From contig PTFA01000196.1 in NCBI GenBank assembly GCA_003342895.1, positions 252,053 through 316,052 on the forward strand: a DNA stretch of 64,000 nt. The letters are read 5' to 3'. The stretch comes from Casuarius casuarius. Taxonomy: Eukaryota > Chordata > Aves > Casuariiformes > Casuariidae. The position numbers and the translations under genes were made by a program. Each line of letters opens with the position of its first letter. The first letter of the stretch is position 1. The notes under the pieces are model-generated. The model worked only from the letters and a program-made list of their open reading frames with translations. It ran no database searches and was not told the DNA's origin. Of the stretch, positions 10,096 to 23,605 are shown in pieces.

Positions 10096-13000
10096 TGCCT
10101 CAGGGAAGGAAGGGGGTTCTTTTTTAACATCAAATGTTGATGTGCTTGTGCCAGACATAAACATACACAGCCAGTGGCTCAAGCAATCTGTGCGCTTCAC
10201 TGGATGAGCCCAAATGGGACAGGATCTCTCCAGCTCCGCATGAGCCTTAGGAAGATTGTCCAGGGAAGATTCTCAGTCCAGGGTTTGAATTCACGCTTTC
10301 TGTCATGAGCCAGAGGGAAATTTTCTCCTCTTCTTTTCACCCTGGAATCTTCTATCTTCTCTTTCCCCACTCCCTTTCAGCCCAGTCTCTTGAGTTTCTA
10401 TGGCTGTTTCTGCAAGGACAGAGGAGCACAAGGAAGCTTATGCCTCCTCTACAGCTGCACATCACCCAGTGTGTACAGGGTTTCCTAGTCTTAGTCACTG
10501 GAGACATGAGTTCATTGAGGCTCCCTCCAGCTAATCACTAACAGGCATGGAAAAAATCCCTCACACACCGGAGGAGAACATAAACATCAATGTGATGTGC
10601 ACAGGGTTACGAAGACAGGAATATATGGAACAGATGGTTTCATTTTAATAAATATTCTTATATTTCCAGTGCTTTTTTTACGGCTTGTTACTGAGCTGTG
10701 AATAGCAGTGCTTGTTTTGTTGTTATTGTTGTGTTTTATGAGGACAATACCATGTCCATAACTGCAGACATCAGATATCCTGGTGGGGAAGATAAGCTTC
10801 CTGCAAGAGCTCTTGGCTTCTGCCCAGGTCTCTGTTAACAACTTGTGGGATTGTTAGGTTCTGACAGGAAGGGGGTGCACAACTCTGGAGTGGTCAAGAA
10901 ACCCCATATGCTCTGAAATATTTTATCTGATCTTCCTTCTTAAACAATTTCAGCCCCAACAGTTGGATTCTTCAAAGTCCTTCACACTTGCTTTGTGCTT
11001 ACAGGCAATTTCCTGACAGTCTTCAGCGTGCAGAGAAGAGGTTTGTCTGCCCTGCTAAGCCCAAAGATGGACATGTGCAGCATACATCTTGGAGCAGCTG
11101 CTACAGAGTGCACTGAAATAGGGTTTGGTTCAAATGTGGGTGTGGATAAGGGGAAAGTGATGGGAAAAAAATACACTTTTCTCCTTATAAAAGTGTNTGT
11201 GTGACTTCTTTTAACAGCTCTTGGTCCCCTGTGGCTATCNAGTTGAAGTTTGGAAGGGCAAATGCTAAAAGGCAGGATCAGGCCTGTGGGCTGGACTCCC
11301 ACTGCCTGCGTTTCAGCATGGGGGACTTTGTGTCTCCAGGCCCCAGCGTGGTTCTGCTCACCCCTCCAACACACCACCTGGCACTGCAAANCAGGCTTAT
11401 CTGTTTCAGTGTGCAGCATCCCGAAGCACTGGTAAGAGCTCAGAAGCACCGTAGGCAGCCCAGGTAAGGGAGGCGGGCAGGGAAGAAGATCCCTTCCAGC
11501 AGGAGAGATGCCTTGCTGAGGAGTCCGAGAGATTCTTCTGAGATATCTCCCATTCCTAGGGTCTGAGGGAGCAGATCCCTAGAAGTACCAACTGTTCCTG
11601 TAATCAAGAGAAGTGCTGCCTGGAGCACTGCTGTGGCTTTGACTCACCATCCTGGGCTCAGGCTGCTCTCTCAAGCATCAGAGTGTCCAAATTAGGAATG
11701 CAGAATAGATCAGATTCTTGCTTTTCATTTTCCAAAAATTTGAGGAGTAGAGACAGAAATACTGGATTATTGCTGGCCTTCTTGTGCAAATCAGGGCATT
11801 CCACACCATCTGACAGCTCAACTGCATGGAATTCCTTTGCTGTTTAATTCCTTGCTGTTAAATAAAAATACAAACAGTTCTTGGGGAACTGAACCAAAAT
11901 AGTGCACTACAGAAGGGCACAGCTCAACGATCTGGCAGGGAAAGCTCACTCACTAGAAACCATTCATTTGCCATTAGCCCGATAAGCTGACCTGGCTCAT
12001 CAGGTAGCCACGTGACTGCTAGGCTGAAGATGAAGAGGGGGGGATGAATGAGCAATGGTGGGGAAAGTCCTTTGCATCCCTCTGTGATCACTGGCATTAA
12101 GTGCTTCAGGGATGGAATGAGCATGGGAGTGGGCAAGCTCAGGAGAAGAGTCAGGAGCAGTTGAGCTTCACTGCTCATTGGAAGAAAGAAAACTCCATGG
12201 AGANCCTGCAAGGATTGTGCACAGCTCAGGAAGCTGCAAGAAGGTAACAAGGGGGGTAACAGTGGAGGGAACAGTTTACCCAGTGAGGACCCCATGAGAG
12301 GGGAGAGTTGAGTTTGGATCTGTCATTTTAATCTGTGTAGCCCAGCAGATCTGAGCTCCTTCTCTTGAAAAGTTACCTTGTATAAGATACCTGTTCTAGC
12401 AAAATCTGGCTATGGGTTGTTGTCTCCGCCATGCTCACTTTTAGGGAGGACTGTCTCACTTTGGAGCTCAGCCCGTTCATTGCNACTACGTGGTCGCTGC
12501 ATGGCTACCAGGTTCCTAGGAGTCCGCTCCTGGATATGTGGAGGCAGTGCTGGGAAAGGGAAGATGGCAGAAACGTGCTAGTTCAGTGAGCTGGATGAGC
12601 AGTGTGCCAGAAGCCACAGCAGAGCAGCAGCTAAAGAGAAACAGTCCTGTCCGGCCTACCCCAGCAAACCCTGATCGCAAGCCTCAGGGCTTTTCAGCCT
12701 CTTCTTCNCCAAAGCCTGAATAGAGCAGACACACCTCATAGGAAGGCAGACAATTTTCAGGTCACAAAATTGCTTTGCCAGGACGTGAAGTGTAGATGCC
12801 CTAAAAGCCTGGACTGATTCTGGGGGGGAAGAACNCAGCATACTGCAGTTCAGGATGGCCATTTGGGTACCAGGTTCTGGGACTGGCCTGCTCCTCCTCA
12901 GACATGTCTGGCCATTCTGTTTGCCACCCTCCTCCTTCCCAGCAGCACTGTTTCCACTTCAAAAGCCCCACCAAATACAAACAAGCCTGCATCGCCCTGG

Positions 13001-15769
13001 CCTACAGCAGAGTGTAAACAGGCAGACCTCCTTCCAGGGAGGGCCGGGAGGCTAATTTGTGAAGGCACCCAGGGATCGGGAATCCTGCCCAAGGGCTAAA
13101 GCACGCATCGCTGGAGGGGTGGAACCCCAGAAAAGTCACGTTCTCTGAAATTTTTTATGAGTTGTTGTTACTTTGAACACTGGGGGAGGGGGGAGTGAAA
13201 TATCGTTCTGGGTTGAGTTTACACAAGAGTTTTCAGATTAGGACCAAAAGGAGCCGGTAGTTATGCTCAGTGGAGTAGAACCATAGGACAGAAGGCCAGC
13301 AGCCTTACAAAATTAAAAAGGCAATCAGATGGACATGTCACCAGCACTGTGGAGGAGGACACATGCAAGACGCAGTGAGCCTTGCATATGCCTGATTACA
13401 GATTCCTGAATATCCCTCAGAGCAGATTCTTAGTTAGCAGCCTCCTATAGTGTGGCTGAGATTCCAGCTGTTTGCTGAAGTGAATGAACATGGGCATCCG
13501 ATAGAAAAAAGGGATCATGGGTTACTTCTTCATGGTAAAGGCTGAATCCACTTTTTAAACCCTTTATTTTGTGTACCTATATTGCGGGGGGAAGGGAATC
13601 AAATTAAAATGGCAAAAAGCAGATGTACCAGCACCATTTTAATCTTTCCCAATGGGCAGGTGAAACCTAGACTTATACAGAAGGAATATTCAAAAGCCCA
13701 GAATATTCTCTTGGAGTTTTCTGCATACTGCCTTCCCCCTGCATACATCTTCTGCACTACCTTTAATCTCTACATGCCTCCTTGCCCAGTTTCTTGTTTT
13801 ATTCCTGTTACAGTGCCTTGTTTGTAAGGAGGGAAATGGTCTGCTGTGATTGTTCATATTTCTCCCATCACTAAAAAGAAATGCACTGGAATGAACCCCA
13901 GATGCTCAGCATTGATCGTACAGTAGTGTGTCTGCCCAAGTGAAAAGGGAGAGAATTCCCTCAATAAACACTCCTAAGGCTACAGGAGCTAGGAAAGAAC
14001 CCAGCTCCTATCCCAGCTGTGCCGACTCCTTCGGTACTCCAGCGTGCTGCCTTACCTCCAGCACTGGCGGGGCCAGGATATGCGATCCTGCTCCTACTGC
14101 GCTCCTTTTACAACTGAGCCCCTTGCTCTCCCCCTTCTTTCTTCCCTCCTATGCTGGACAGAACTGTGTTTATCTTGGTGTAAACCAGAAAATCCTGTTT
14201 TCTCCTGGCTGCAGGAAAAGAGGCTTCGTTGAATGAGTGGGAAGCGGATAAAGAGAGGAAAGTACACAGGTTAAATGGGGGGGCGGTGGTCCTCCTGGCC
14301 CTAAACAGCACCTGGACATCACAGGCTGCTGTGCCACATTGGCATTCTGAGGGACCACAGGCAATTTCAAGGGAAATCAGGCTTTTCCAGCTTTCACCAA
14401 AATCAGTAGGATTCTGCCCACTTCCTAGAACATTCCTGGAACTGAGGACTTGCAGAGGTGCAGTTCTCCAAATGTGTCACGTTCCACGTGGACGGCTGCC
14501 ACGGCGCTGAGCTCAGGGCCTCGCTTCACTCAGGCTCAGGGCTAGAGCTCCGGACTGCTTCCAAGCTCTTGGCTACTTCCCTACCCTGCTAGCTTGGATC
14601 TGATGGGGTTAGGCTAAGCGTTTCTCCCTCGGTGCTAGGAGCAAAACACAGGAGTCCCGCTTTTTAAAGTGTGCCACTGCGGCTTGGCAAACCGACTTGC
14701 AGCCCTGCAGAGCAGGTGCCTTCACAGCTGAGCTGAAGAGCAGCCCGTTGTGGCTCAAACAGCAGCAGCTGCAGGTATTGTGGCCCTGCAATTCAGCTGC
14801 ACAAACTCTGCAGTGGTGCACGCACACATTCTGCATGGCTGTGCCTGATGTATCTTATCTTCAATTTAAAATATCCTTCGCTCTAATAACTCACATAAGG
14901 AGTGAGCATCCTGTTGCATGTACTGGAGAATTGAGAAATATGATAACCTATAAAATGCAGCTTGATACATAAAGATGTGTTCCGTGTTTTAACTGCTTTA
15001 TGATTACACTTTTAGATACATCCCCAGGGTTAATAAGGTGGAAAATGGGCATATAGAAAATGCATTCCGTGGCAGTTCGACCTGCATAAAGACTTATTGC
15101 ATCCACACGAAATGTTAAGAGCTGGCAAACAAAATATTAGAGGGCAAGTCTCTCACGTCCTTTGCCACTTCCACATCTCTTGCATTACTCAATCAGGTTT
15201 CAGCTTCCACTTCGGTAGGTCCTGACTGGCAGTTTACACTGAGCCTCCACAGTCTCCTTGGGGGCAGGGCTCTGCTGGCCTCTTATCTGGTGCGCGGGCT
15301 GATCGCCCATCTGGCAATCACATGCTCCACACCTGCAGAGCTACTACCCTGCAGGTCCGTCAGGTCACCCACTGGGATTAGATTAATAGTTTTGCCAGGG
15401 TGCCTAATTTTTAAAGTGCAGAGATTAGTGAAAGGAATCCCAGCCTTTCCACAGGCATTTGCTTCTAACGTTCTAAAATTATCTATCCATCCATCCATCT
15501 TTTTCTTCCCCCTTAAGAGAGCTGATGGGAGATTTCCAGCACTAGCTCTAGGCATCTCTGCCAACCCTGCCTATAGGCAACAGCATCACTTGCTGACCAC
15601 TGATGACCACAGCCCCAGGCAGGAGCAAAGCATATTAGAAGAATCCGACAACTTTAGCTACCCTTAAAAAAGCACAGAAGGCTTCAGAGGAAAATTAGGT
15701 AATGGGGCACACGAAAAGTACCCTGTCAAAGCAGCTGAACTGCCTTCATTCACCGAGCAAGAACTTAGG
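10096..15769. other. Unassigned DNA with scattered ambiguous bases
   Basis: No LINE, SINE, RNA gene or exon was recognised. Seven single N bases fall at 11197, 11240, 11391, 12204, 12484, 12708 and 12835, and some apparent open frames run through them. A short G-rich tract lies near 13183. Open frames are short and uncorrelated. Confidence 0.5.
15481..15500 (+). repeat. (ATCC)n microsatellite
   Basis: Imperfect tetranucleotide tract with about four ATCC units after an initial ATCT. Too short to be strongly unstable. Confidence 0.85.
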
Positions 15770-16010
15770 AGAGAGGAAATGCACTAGGAGTCATATCTCT
15801 CTACTTTATTACGGCATTTGATATGGTTCACAAACAACCCTTGGAGGGAAACCAGAGAAGTGTCTAGCTACTGTAAGATGGATACAAAAGAAATTCAAAG
15901 AATGAGAACAGAGCTATTGTGAATGGATCAGTGTGATGCCAGGAGAGGGAGTCAGGATTCTTATCCTGCTGGAGGGATCAGATGATCTCAAGAGTTTCAG
16001 GTTCACGTGC
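15770..16010 (+). mobile_element. Old CR1-like LINE, reverse transcriptase fragment
   Basis: The plus strand near 15778-15835 translates as GNALGVISLYFITAFDMVHKQ. This corresponds to the CR1 RT region around motif A, normally VVYLDFSKAFDTVSH, where the Asp is a catalytic metal ligand. Further on, 'gtaagatggataca' and 'gaacagagctattgtgaatgg' match the following RT segment. Indels break the frame. Edges are uncertain. Confidence 0.6.
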
Positions 16011-16539
16011 AATAGAGCAACAAAAATCCACTCGGGTTTAGAGACTGGCTTGGAAATCTCCCAGGATACTCTGGTTTCTGGCAAGTTGGAAATAAAACAA
16101 ACCTTTCTCATGGTATTTTAGCCTGTGCATTTGGACAAAATTAAGCAGCAAGGGAGCCTGAACTGGCTATTTGCATAGCAGAGTGAGCAGAAGTTTTCCA
16201 CAACGCAAGAATGCTGCATTTCCGGTCAAAACTTACGCCAGTTTTTGGACTATTTTTTCTGATGTGGACTATCTACTGCAGCTCCCGTGCTGACAGATTC
16301 AGTTATTCCTCAGAAGGAAGGGCTGGATTCAGACTCAGGCTGACCAAGGGAGCTGGTACTGAGCAGACAAGAAATGGGAGCTGCACTCAGTACAGCTGAG
16401 GCATGCCAGAGAACGGGGGAGAAGTTCTTTCTGGAAGAAAAGTCCAGGAAAACTGGGTAAGTCATGCCCTCTGCCCAGGAACACCTCTAACGAAGCCAAA
16501 CCTGGAAGAAATGACCAGCCATAGAGCCAGGAAGTATTC

Positions 16540-16605
16540 AACTGCCTTCATGTAAAGTGTTTCCTTGTGTTCAAGGGGAATTTCCTGTGTTTGCACCCAT
16601 TCAGC
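16540..16605 (-). mobile_element. Inverted CR1 partial copy
   Basis: The reverse complement of this stretch matches the CR1 segment also present, in the opposite orientation, at 16640-16700. The shared part is identical over 38 bp (16555-16592) and continues inward with a few differences. The outer limit near 16540 is approximate. Confidence 0.65.
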
Positions 16606-16695
16606 TTGTACAAATGTGGTGCCCAGTGCCAGGTCGAGAAGCAGTGGGTACAAACTGAAACACAGGAAATTCCCCTTGAACACAAGGAAACACTT
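16555..16695. repeat. Perfect 38-bp inverted repeat with 65-bp loop
   Basis: The left arm 16555-16592 is the exact reverse complement of the right arm 16658-16695. The arms start and end with 'aagtgtttccttg' and 'caaggaaacactt'. Both are CR1 sequence. The structure could form a hairpin in RNA or a cruciform in DNA. Confidence 0.95.
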
Positions 16696-16897
16696 CTTTA
16701 ATGTGAGGGTGGTTGAACACTGGAACAGGTTTCCCAGAGAGGCTGTGGAGTCTCCATCCTCGGAGTTACTCAAATCCTGGCTGGAGAAGGCTCTGAGCAA
16801 CGTACTCAGAAGATGGATTGGACAAGATGATCTCCACTGGTGCCCTCCAGCCTCAACAATTCTGTTATTCTGTTATTCTCTGAAATATAACCTGCTG
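16640..16897 (+). mobile_element. CR1 LINE 3' end with 8-bp tail
   Basis: Young-looking avian CR1 tail. Recognisable in order are 'acaaactgaaacacaggaa', 'cacttctttaatgtgagggt', 'gaacactggaacaggtt', 'tgtggagtctccatcctc' and 'ttggacaagatgatctcc'. It ends in a tandem of the octamer TATTCTGT near 16875-16897, the characteristic CR1 3' terminus used in target-primed reverse transcription. The 5' end is truncated and abuts the inverted copy. Confidence 0.85.
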
Positions 16898-17044
16898 CTG
16901 TCTCGTCTTCAGCCAACTCTTCTCTGTATTACTTCCATCATCCCTTTTTAAAATTATAACTCCCACAAGTATTACTTGAACGTAGATAGATTAACTTCAC
17001 TGCATTGCCCCATCTAAGAAAAGTTTTGTATTTTCAAATGAAAA

Positions 17045-17400
17045 AGTAGTGTGACGTGATCTCCCTTTGATAAACTTATGTTGTAATGTATCCCATTTTC
17101 TGTATTCCTCTATGCCCTTCATAATCATCTTTTCACGGTCTTTTGCAACTTTTCATTGTATCAGAGTTAGCACTTCCTTCTTTGTTCTTCTTCCCTCCTT
17201 GATCTTCTTTTGTTCTTATGACTAAATAATTTTTTCTCTTTTTTTTAAATATTCTGGCAAGTTTTAATACAATTAGGCCCTTTGTCAGCTTTATTTTTAG
17301 TTTTACATCTAACTTCTGCCACATAGTTCTGCTCAGTAATCACAGTCTTCTTCAGTTCTTTGGAAGTTGTATGTTTACTCTTTAAATCCTATTTTAAGTG
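17045..17400 (-). mobile_element. Possible degraded CR1-like LINE (minus strand)
   Basis: The AT-rich sequence contains 'gataaacttatgttg', 'tcccattttctgtattcctc' and a later 'tctggcaagttttaatac'. They occur in the same order as in antisense copies of old non-LTR elements I recall from amniote genomes. Divergence is high, no conserved protein motif survives, and the right edge is unclear. Confidence 0.35.
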
Positions 17401-20400
17401 CTTATTCACTGAGGGAGGCATAAAGAATGCAAAAATAGCTTCATTCTACTATTATTGGTGGTGTTCATTTTCCAGACTGTCTTAGAAATAAAAATCTGCA
17501 TAACTATGCGACTTCTACTATTACTTGTCATTCCCACAACGTAACATAAATTACCGTATATATCCAAAGCCTGGTGTTTCTCACATTCTTTAAATCCCTG
17601 AGTCTTTAAGAGGACCATTAATCTTCTCTTCTAGTGTTTTCTTTTTAATCCCTAGCACCCTTGTTTTAACCTATCTGTCTTTTTAAACCAAATTCCACCT
17701 GAGGATCACCGTTAAAGGAATAATTGGGAATAGAGGATGGAGTATATTGTCCTGGCCAGCCTATACTACTGCACTCAAGTGCTTTCTGGAGAATCTAAAC
17801 CCCAGTAGAAGTTCTAGCAATGACAGTCCATGGTTCAGCTAAGCCTGGGCTGATTTGTTTGTTTGTTTGTTTGTTTACACCGGATTTTTGGGTATAAAGT
17901 CCAGCTTTCCTCTGGCACTCATACACTTTTGTGACTGCTATAGAGTGTGGCACCAAGAGATTTAGCTTTATCCCAGGTCCTGGCATCTCTTGGCTCACAA
18001 TATAAAGTTAACAGACATTGGGTTTGCTCTCAAGCTGATGGTCCAAGCATTTTCTGTTCTTATGTGTTTTTCAAGCAAAGGCACTCTTCTGAACTTCTCT
18101 TGCCTGTGATCCATGCTGTGCACACCTGCATATCCCGAAGTTATACAACCCACTGGAGTCCTTGCATCTTGGCAAATGTTGTGCCCTGTTTGGCACTGTC
18201 AGCCACAGCATGTGCAGGTCCATCTGCTCTTGACTTTAAGCTGCAAACGGTTTTGGTGTCATAATCCCTTTTCTTGCTATATTGAGATTACCCATCAAAA
18301 ACTGTATCTGAGTGCTATCTACTCATAGGAAGCCTTAATGTCCACAGGACGGTTTCCTTTGCATCAGTTTTGATGACTTCATTAAACGTCTACCAGAAGT
18401 CACTGCATGTAAGGTTCAGGCTATTGCTTGGCTCTCCTTCCTTCGTCCTTTACAGGCCTTGGACTGCAGCTCTGGAAAGGCTTCTATTCATTTCACTTCT
18501 CAACCTAGAGCACTGCTTTAAATCACTTTTAATTAATTAAACAGGGTTGTGTTTAATTCAGCAATTGCTCAGTGTCTGACAAGGCTGCTCCATTCAATAC
18601 CTAGGATCTAACTCATCTTTGTCATGCTAAATGTGGCACTACGGCCCATAACGACCTGCTTCCAGCTAGACAGCACTAGCCCTCCTCAAAGGCCAGCTAC
18701 CTTATGCTTCACTCCATGCTGCAGAAAGCACACTGGGATGCTGTGCAGGGTCGCATGTCCAGACAGTCCTGCAAGATGAGGAAATGGTGCTCCCAGGAGG
18801 CTTGGATGAGACATACGTTCAGAAATACTCATAAGCAGAACTGAGGTCATGGCATGTTGTATTGCTCAGCAAAAGGCTGATGAAAGACTCCACAATCCAG
18901 GTGACAAAAGTGCTTGGCTCAAACTTCGTTACTTTTTCCAAAGCATTTGTCCCCAGCACTCCCGTTAACACATATTCAGGGTGAAAAATCTGTCCAACAG
19001 ATACCAGCAAGGCTCAACACCACACCCCTTTTCTGCACTTGTTGCTGCATTGTTCAGCTTTGGTCTAGCCCATAAATAATCTCCCCCAACTAGAGAAACT
19101 TCTATTCAGTCTCTCTGGTGTATGGAGATTCCACTCCAGCTGGAGCCCAGATCTTTCAGGAGGGGGAGCCCCTATTTGACTACGTTGCTTGGAAAAACAG
19201 GAAAAGCTAGAACAGACTTGGACATTCTGAAATACAATCACTCCCCACACTCAGACTCACAAACACACATTCTGAAATTCAAATTTGGAGAAAAATAAAG
19301 AAAATTGGGATGCAGCACAAAAACTTCCCTTGGTGTCTTTAGTCAAAGCAGTGCTCTGTTTGAACATGGTAGAAACAAAGAAAAAATGAGGTCTGAAAAA
19401 ACAAGAGTTACAGGAACACAGAAAATGATTACACTGAATTTCACCTAGGTCTTCCTACTGATTGTGGCCAGATGTCACAGAGAAAGTGCAATAAGGGGGA
19501 TGAAGTAAAATGTCTCCTCAATGCCTCACCCACTATAGTTTCAAAAAGACCTAAATCCGTTCATGATAGACTCTCTTTATCTGTGGGTTAAACCATTTCC
19601 TTACTAAAATGAAAAGCAGCTTCATCCCATCCCATCCTCCATCCATGTTTTCAGACCATCCACCTCTAAACTGACTAGCAGATGCTATCAAAAACTGCTC
19701 AGAAATGATTGTCAAAAGCATTGGCTGAAATCTGGACACTAATAGCAAAAAGAAACACAACAGAAACTCGTAATTGGCCCCACCATAAATCCAACCAGAC
19801 CATAGTTCATGTGTAGAAGGCAGCAGCAACTTGTAACCACAAAGAACTATCACATCTCAGAGATACCCTAAACTAAACAAATTTAATGATGCCTCCCACA
19901 TGTCCACACTGCAAGGGGAACATCTGTTTCCTATGCAGTAGGGAGATATCCTATGATCTAATAAGTTTTAGAAGATTAGAAGGATAATAGGAGACATTTG
20001 CAATTTCTCAGTTTCCTAAAACTTTACTTTTTAGCTTTGGGAAGCCTGAAAGGAAGGGATTGAATTCAAGTAAGAATGTGTGCCACATGAAATAAAACTG
20101 GGCTGAATAAAGAACACCAGGAATCACAGAAAAGCAGGAATGATTTATGTATCCTTTATCAACTGGAAAATAATGCATAATCTGGACCTTTCTGAAACAA
20201 TTATTACCTTTATCCAAAGTTTATGGGCAGGGCTCCATGGATAGGCTAGGTGGGCTTAAACGTCACTCCTTGTCTTGGAAATCAAAACAATTATTGAAAC
20301 CTAAATGTACAGTTTGTCCCTTAAATATCATCAACCCAGTTACCAAAGAACCTGGCATTTCTTTTGAGCACAGGAAGGTGCAGTACTCTCAGACTGGAAA

Positions 20401-23298
20401 CCACCTCACGTCTGCAGCAGCAAGAGTGCTGATCTCTCAGTGTGACTGTTGGGTTCCTAAGACTTCAGAGGCGAGAAATGTTGCTGTGAACGAACGTGAG
20501 AGAGCCCTTAACATTTTAAAAAAGTTTAAAGTCATATATGAGCACATGACTGGGAAACAGTTTAAGTGAAGCATCAAAGACTGGGAGACATGCCACCCAT
20601 CTGTGCAAGCTTGATCTAGGTACTGGTCTCTAACCACAGCCTCCGGCAGGAAACATTTAGCCTGAATCCGGAGATGTTCTGAAGCATCCACTCCACTCTC
20701 TCCCTGACTCTTTTGTAAACACATCACCATGTACCCCGTCTTCAAAGATACAATCACAGAAATCAAATCTGAAAAAATTGGCTCCTTGAAAAATCCATTC
20801 CCTAGAAGGGGCTCTGTGAAGAACAGCTCTGTCACTGACCACAGGGCGAGGTCTCCCCAGATCCTGAACCAAACTGCAACGAGGACACAACTCACTGGAT
20901 GGCTTGAAACTACAGATGTGCACAGACCTGCTGTGCTTGCGGATGGTTGAAACCTGGCTCTAAAGGCAATCATTCCTATCGCTTCTGACGTACTGAAGGA
21001 TCAGAACTCCTGTAGCGGGGGGCAGCCCCACTGTGTAGCCTTACTGCTCTTCCACTTCTCTTTGGAAGACGGGTGCTGGTGTACAGACAGAAGAACCCTG
21101 CCTTGCTTGGGGCTCCTTGGACTCCTTGTTTCACTGTACTCTTCTTAGAAGAGGAGAAGGGATGTAGAAGTGGAGGAGAGAGCAGTGAAGAGGCAGGTGG
21201 TGAAGGGAGAGTTAAGGAGGACCATGAAGAGGAATGTTAGGGTAGGCAAGGCCCAGGTCCAAGCCTGGGCCACCCATACTCAGAGCTGACTAGACTGTGC
21301 TGACACATTTAGCCACATTAGAGGAGCTGAGCCAGTCCTGCAGACGTGCCCCCAAAACTCAAGGAAGTCTGTCAGCTTCTTGAGTTCCCTTCTGCTGCCT
21401 GCGGCCGTGGGAGGCACATGGTGGGTAGAAAAACAAGAGGAGCTGAACAGGGCCACTGCCCCTTTCCTCTCCTTCTTGGCCATCTCTTCAGCCTCAAAGC
21501 AATTGAGGCTGCTATTAAAGAAGGAAAAAAGAAAAAGGAAAAAAGAGATTCTAGGCCTTCTGCCTGGCAAGTAATCATCCTGAGTGCAGCTAAGACTGGT
21601 TATCTTCCCTGAGCCAGGCAGACCAAAGAAATTGCTCTGGGAGATGCTGGCCTCTCTGCTCAGTTCAAAGTATGTCCAGGCTTAAGTTGAGGGGGAGGGT
21701 CCTGTTAACCATTTCTCTGCTGAAGCTCCTTGCAGAGAGATCTGTGTGTTGTGCAGCTGAAGAGGCTTCTAAAGAGCTGTTAGCCCTGCCCATTCTCTGG
21801 TGATGCAGTCTTTGTTCTTCCTGTCCATCTTCCCTATTCTTCTGCCTTTAAAAATGTAGATGAGTTTATTTCTGCACTAGAAAGAAAAGCCTGGGAGGAA
21901 AACTCAGCGTCAGAGAGCACTGAACAGAGTAGAAGGGATGTGGTGTCATCCTTGCTGGTGCTGTGCACCAGTCTGACTTCATGAAGCTGTCCATGTGTTG
22001 GAGAAGATTCTGGCTGTGCACAGAATCTGGCTGATTCCTCTCTAAATATCAAAAACAGATTAAACAAACTAAGTCTCATGGCATCCATAAACCTAATCTC
22101 GTGAGGGCTGCAGAGTTCTGGTGCTCCAGGCAAGGGACTCCAGGTCTGATGAGCCCAGTCTACTATCCAAAATGCACACTAAAATGAACTGCACCCCAAA
22201 AACTTCATCCCCCATCAAGGCTAGGGCAACTTCACCTTATGCCTCCATGCATTGCGTTCACTTCAGAAAAGAAAGTATGCTACTAAAGCCACACAGCCTT
22301 TCTGCTCCTTTTGGGACTGAACCAAAAATGTACCTCCCCTCCCCCTGCATTTCCCCCTGAAACACCTTTCCTTCCATTGGAACATAACCCCAAATAAGAT
22401 GTTGGCCTGACATTAAAGCAAAATGTATAAATATTTTTAAAAAGAGAAGAATTCCTGCCTCGCTAACAGTTTGCTCCAACTAATAGGTTTCAGATGTCTC
22501 ACATACTTCATTCATTCAGCCCCATTCAGTCTCCTAGGAGCCCCCGCTGTATTTATTAAACACAGCAATTGTGGAATGTTCAGCACTTACAGAATAAAAC
22601 ACACCATTTTTTTCCCAAAAAAGCGTAATTAGAAATCTTTGTGAGTGACCTAAAACTGTCATTCTGGTTCCAATCCCAGTGCCCACTCCAGCACTCTGCA
22701 GTTGTCTCAAGCTGTATCGCAGGTTAACCCTTTCTGGATCCTGCCAGCCCCAAAGAACATATATTTTTTGTCCTAAGCAGGATCGCTCAGCTGCCTTCGC
22801 AGAGCGCCTCGCTTCCACTGTGTTATTATTAAGCATGTACTTTGGACACTTGGCACTCAAATGCATCTTGTCTCTGTATTCTCAGTAACTCTTCCCACCA
22901 CTAGATGTTAGAGTCAAGCCCTGAAATACTGCAGCATGCCAGTGCTAATTTCAGCAGCAAAGAGCTGGAGAACATTAGATCTTTCCTAGAGGGATTCAAA
23001 TGGAAGCAGACATAATAGAATGGCCATTTTTCATTACAATGCTGGCGGTAAAAGCAGAGGAGGATGTCTGGCCTGGAAGCACTGCAGAGAGGCAATAGAT
23101 GGAATTTGTTCAGCAAAAGGAACATGCCAGTCCTGGGTTACTGGTCAGGACAGTTAACTGGAGTCTGGCATTGGCTCAGCCCCTTCTTTGGGGAGTGACA
23201 CACGAAAGGCAGATCTTAAAGAATATGAGGCCCTGAGTCTGATCTGGGAAGACCTGGCAAGAGTGAGCAGCAGCAGAGAAAAATGCTTTGCTGAGGTC
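17401..23298. other. Unassigned DNA
   Basis: Only a (TTTG)n microsatellite at 17854-17876 was recognised. The 178-codon minus frame at 20437-20973 and the 110-codon plus frame at 20237-20569 overlap in opposite directions, resemble no protein family I know, and lack clear splice or promoter context. No RNA gene or LINE signature was seen. Confidence 0.45.
17854..17876 (+). repeat. (TTTG)n microsatellite
   Basis: About six perfect tetranucleotide units. Confidence 0.95.
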
Positions 23299-23328
23299 GC
23301 ATTCAAACGTGTGGCATTCAAACGTGTG
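23299..23328 (+). repeat. 15-bp tandem duplication
   Basis: Two exact copies of gcattcaaacgtgtg lie head to tail at 23299-23313 and 23314-23328, immediately before the GC-rich duplicated block. Confidence 0.95.
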
Positions 23329-23337
23329 CATTTCTAG

Positions 23338-23605
23338 GAGGGCCTTGAGGGCACTAATAGGTCTTTATAGCTCTGATGAGCATCACCTGGAGCCTCCAGC
23401 CACACACACCCCCACCCATGGGCCCAGGGGCTTTATTTCAGCTCAGCCCTGGGCCCTCAGTCCCTGCTGAGCTACGTGGTTGGTGTTCTTGCCTGTAGCT
23501 CTGTCACAGTCTGGTGAGGGGGACTCTGGGCTGACCCCAGCTGCCACTCCCAGGCTTGCCCTGCTCGCCTTGCTCAGGGGCCCGGTGACGGGGCTTCTGT
23601 CCTGC
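23338..23605 (+). repeat. GC-rich direct repeat, left copy
   Basis: This segment aligns in order with 24287-24765. Shared landmarks are 'gggccttgagg' with 'ctaatag', 'cctccagccacaca' with 'cccccaccca', the 'ttcagctcagccctgggcc' string, and 'ccccagctgcca' with 'cccaggct'. Relative to the right copy it lacks about 230 bp between 'gtaggt/ttggtg' and 'gactct'. The family is not one I can name. Confidence 0.75.

Noticed and set aside
20437..20973. 178-codon minus-strand frame, and the opposing frame at 20237-20569
   Set aside because: They overlap in opposite directions, show no family resemblance and no promoter or splice pattern, so they are most likely chance frames.
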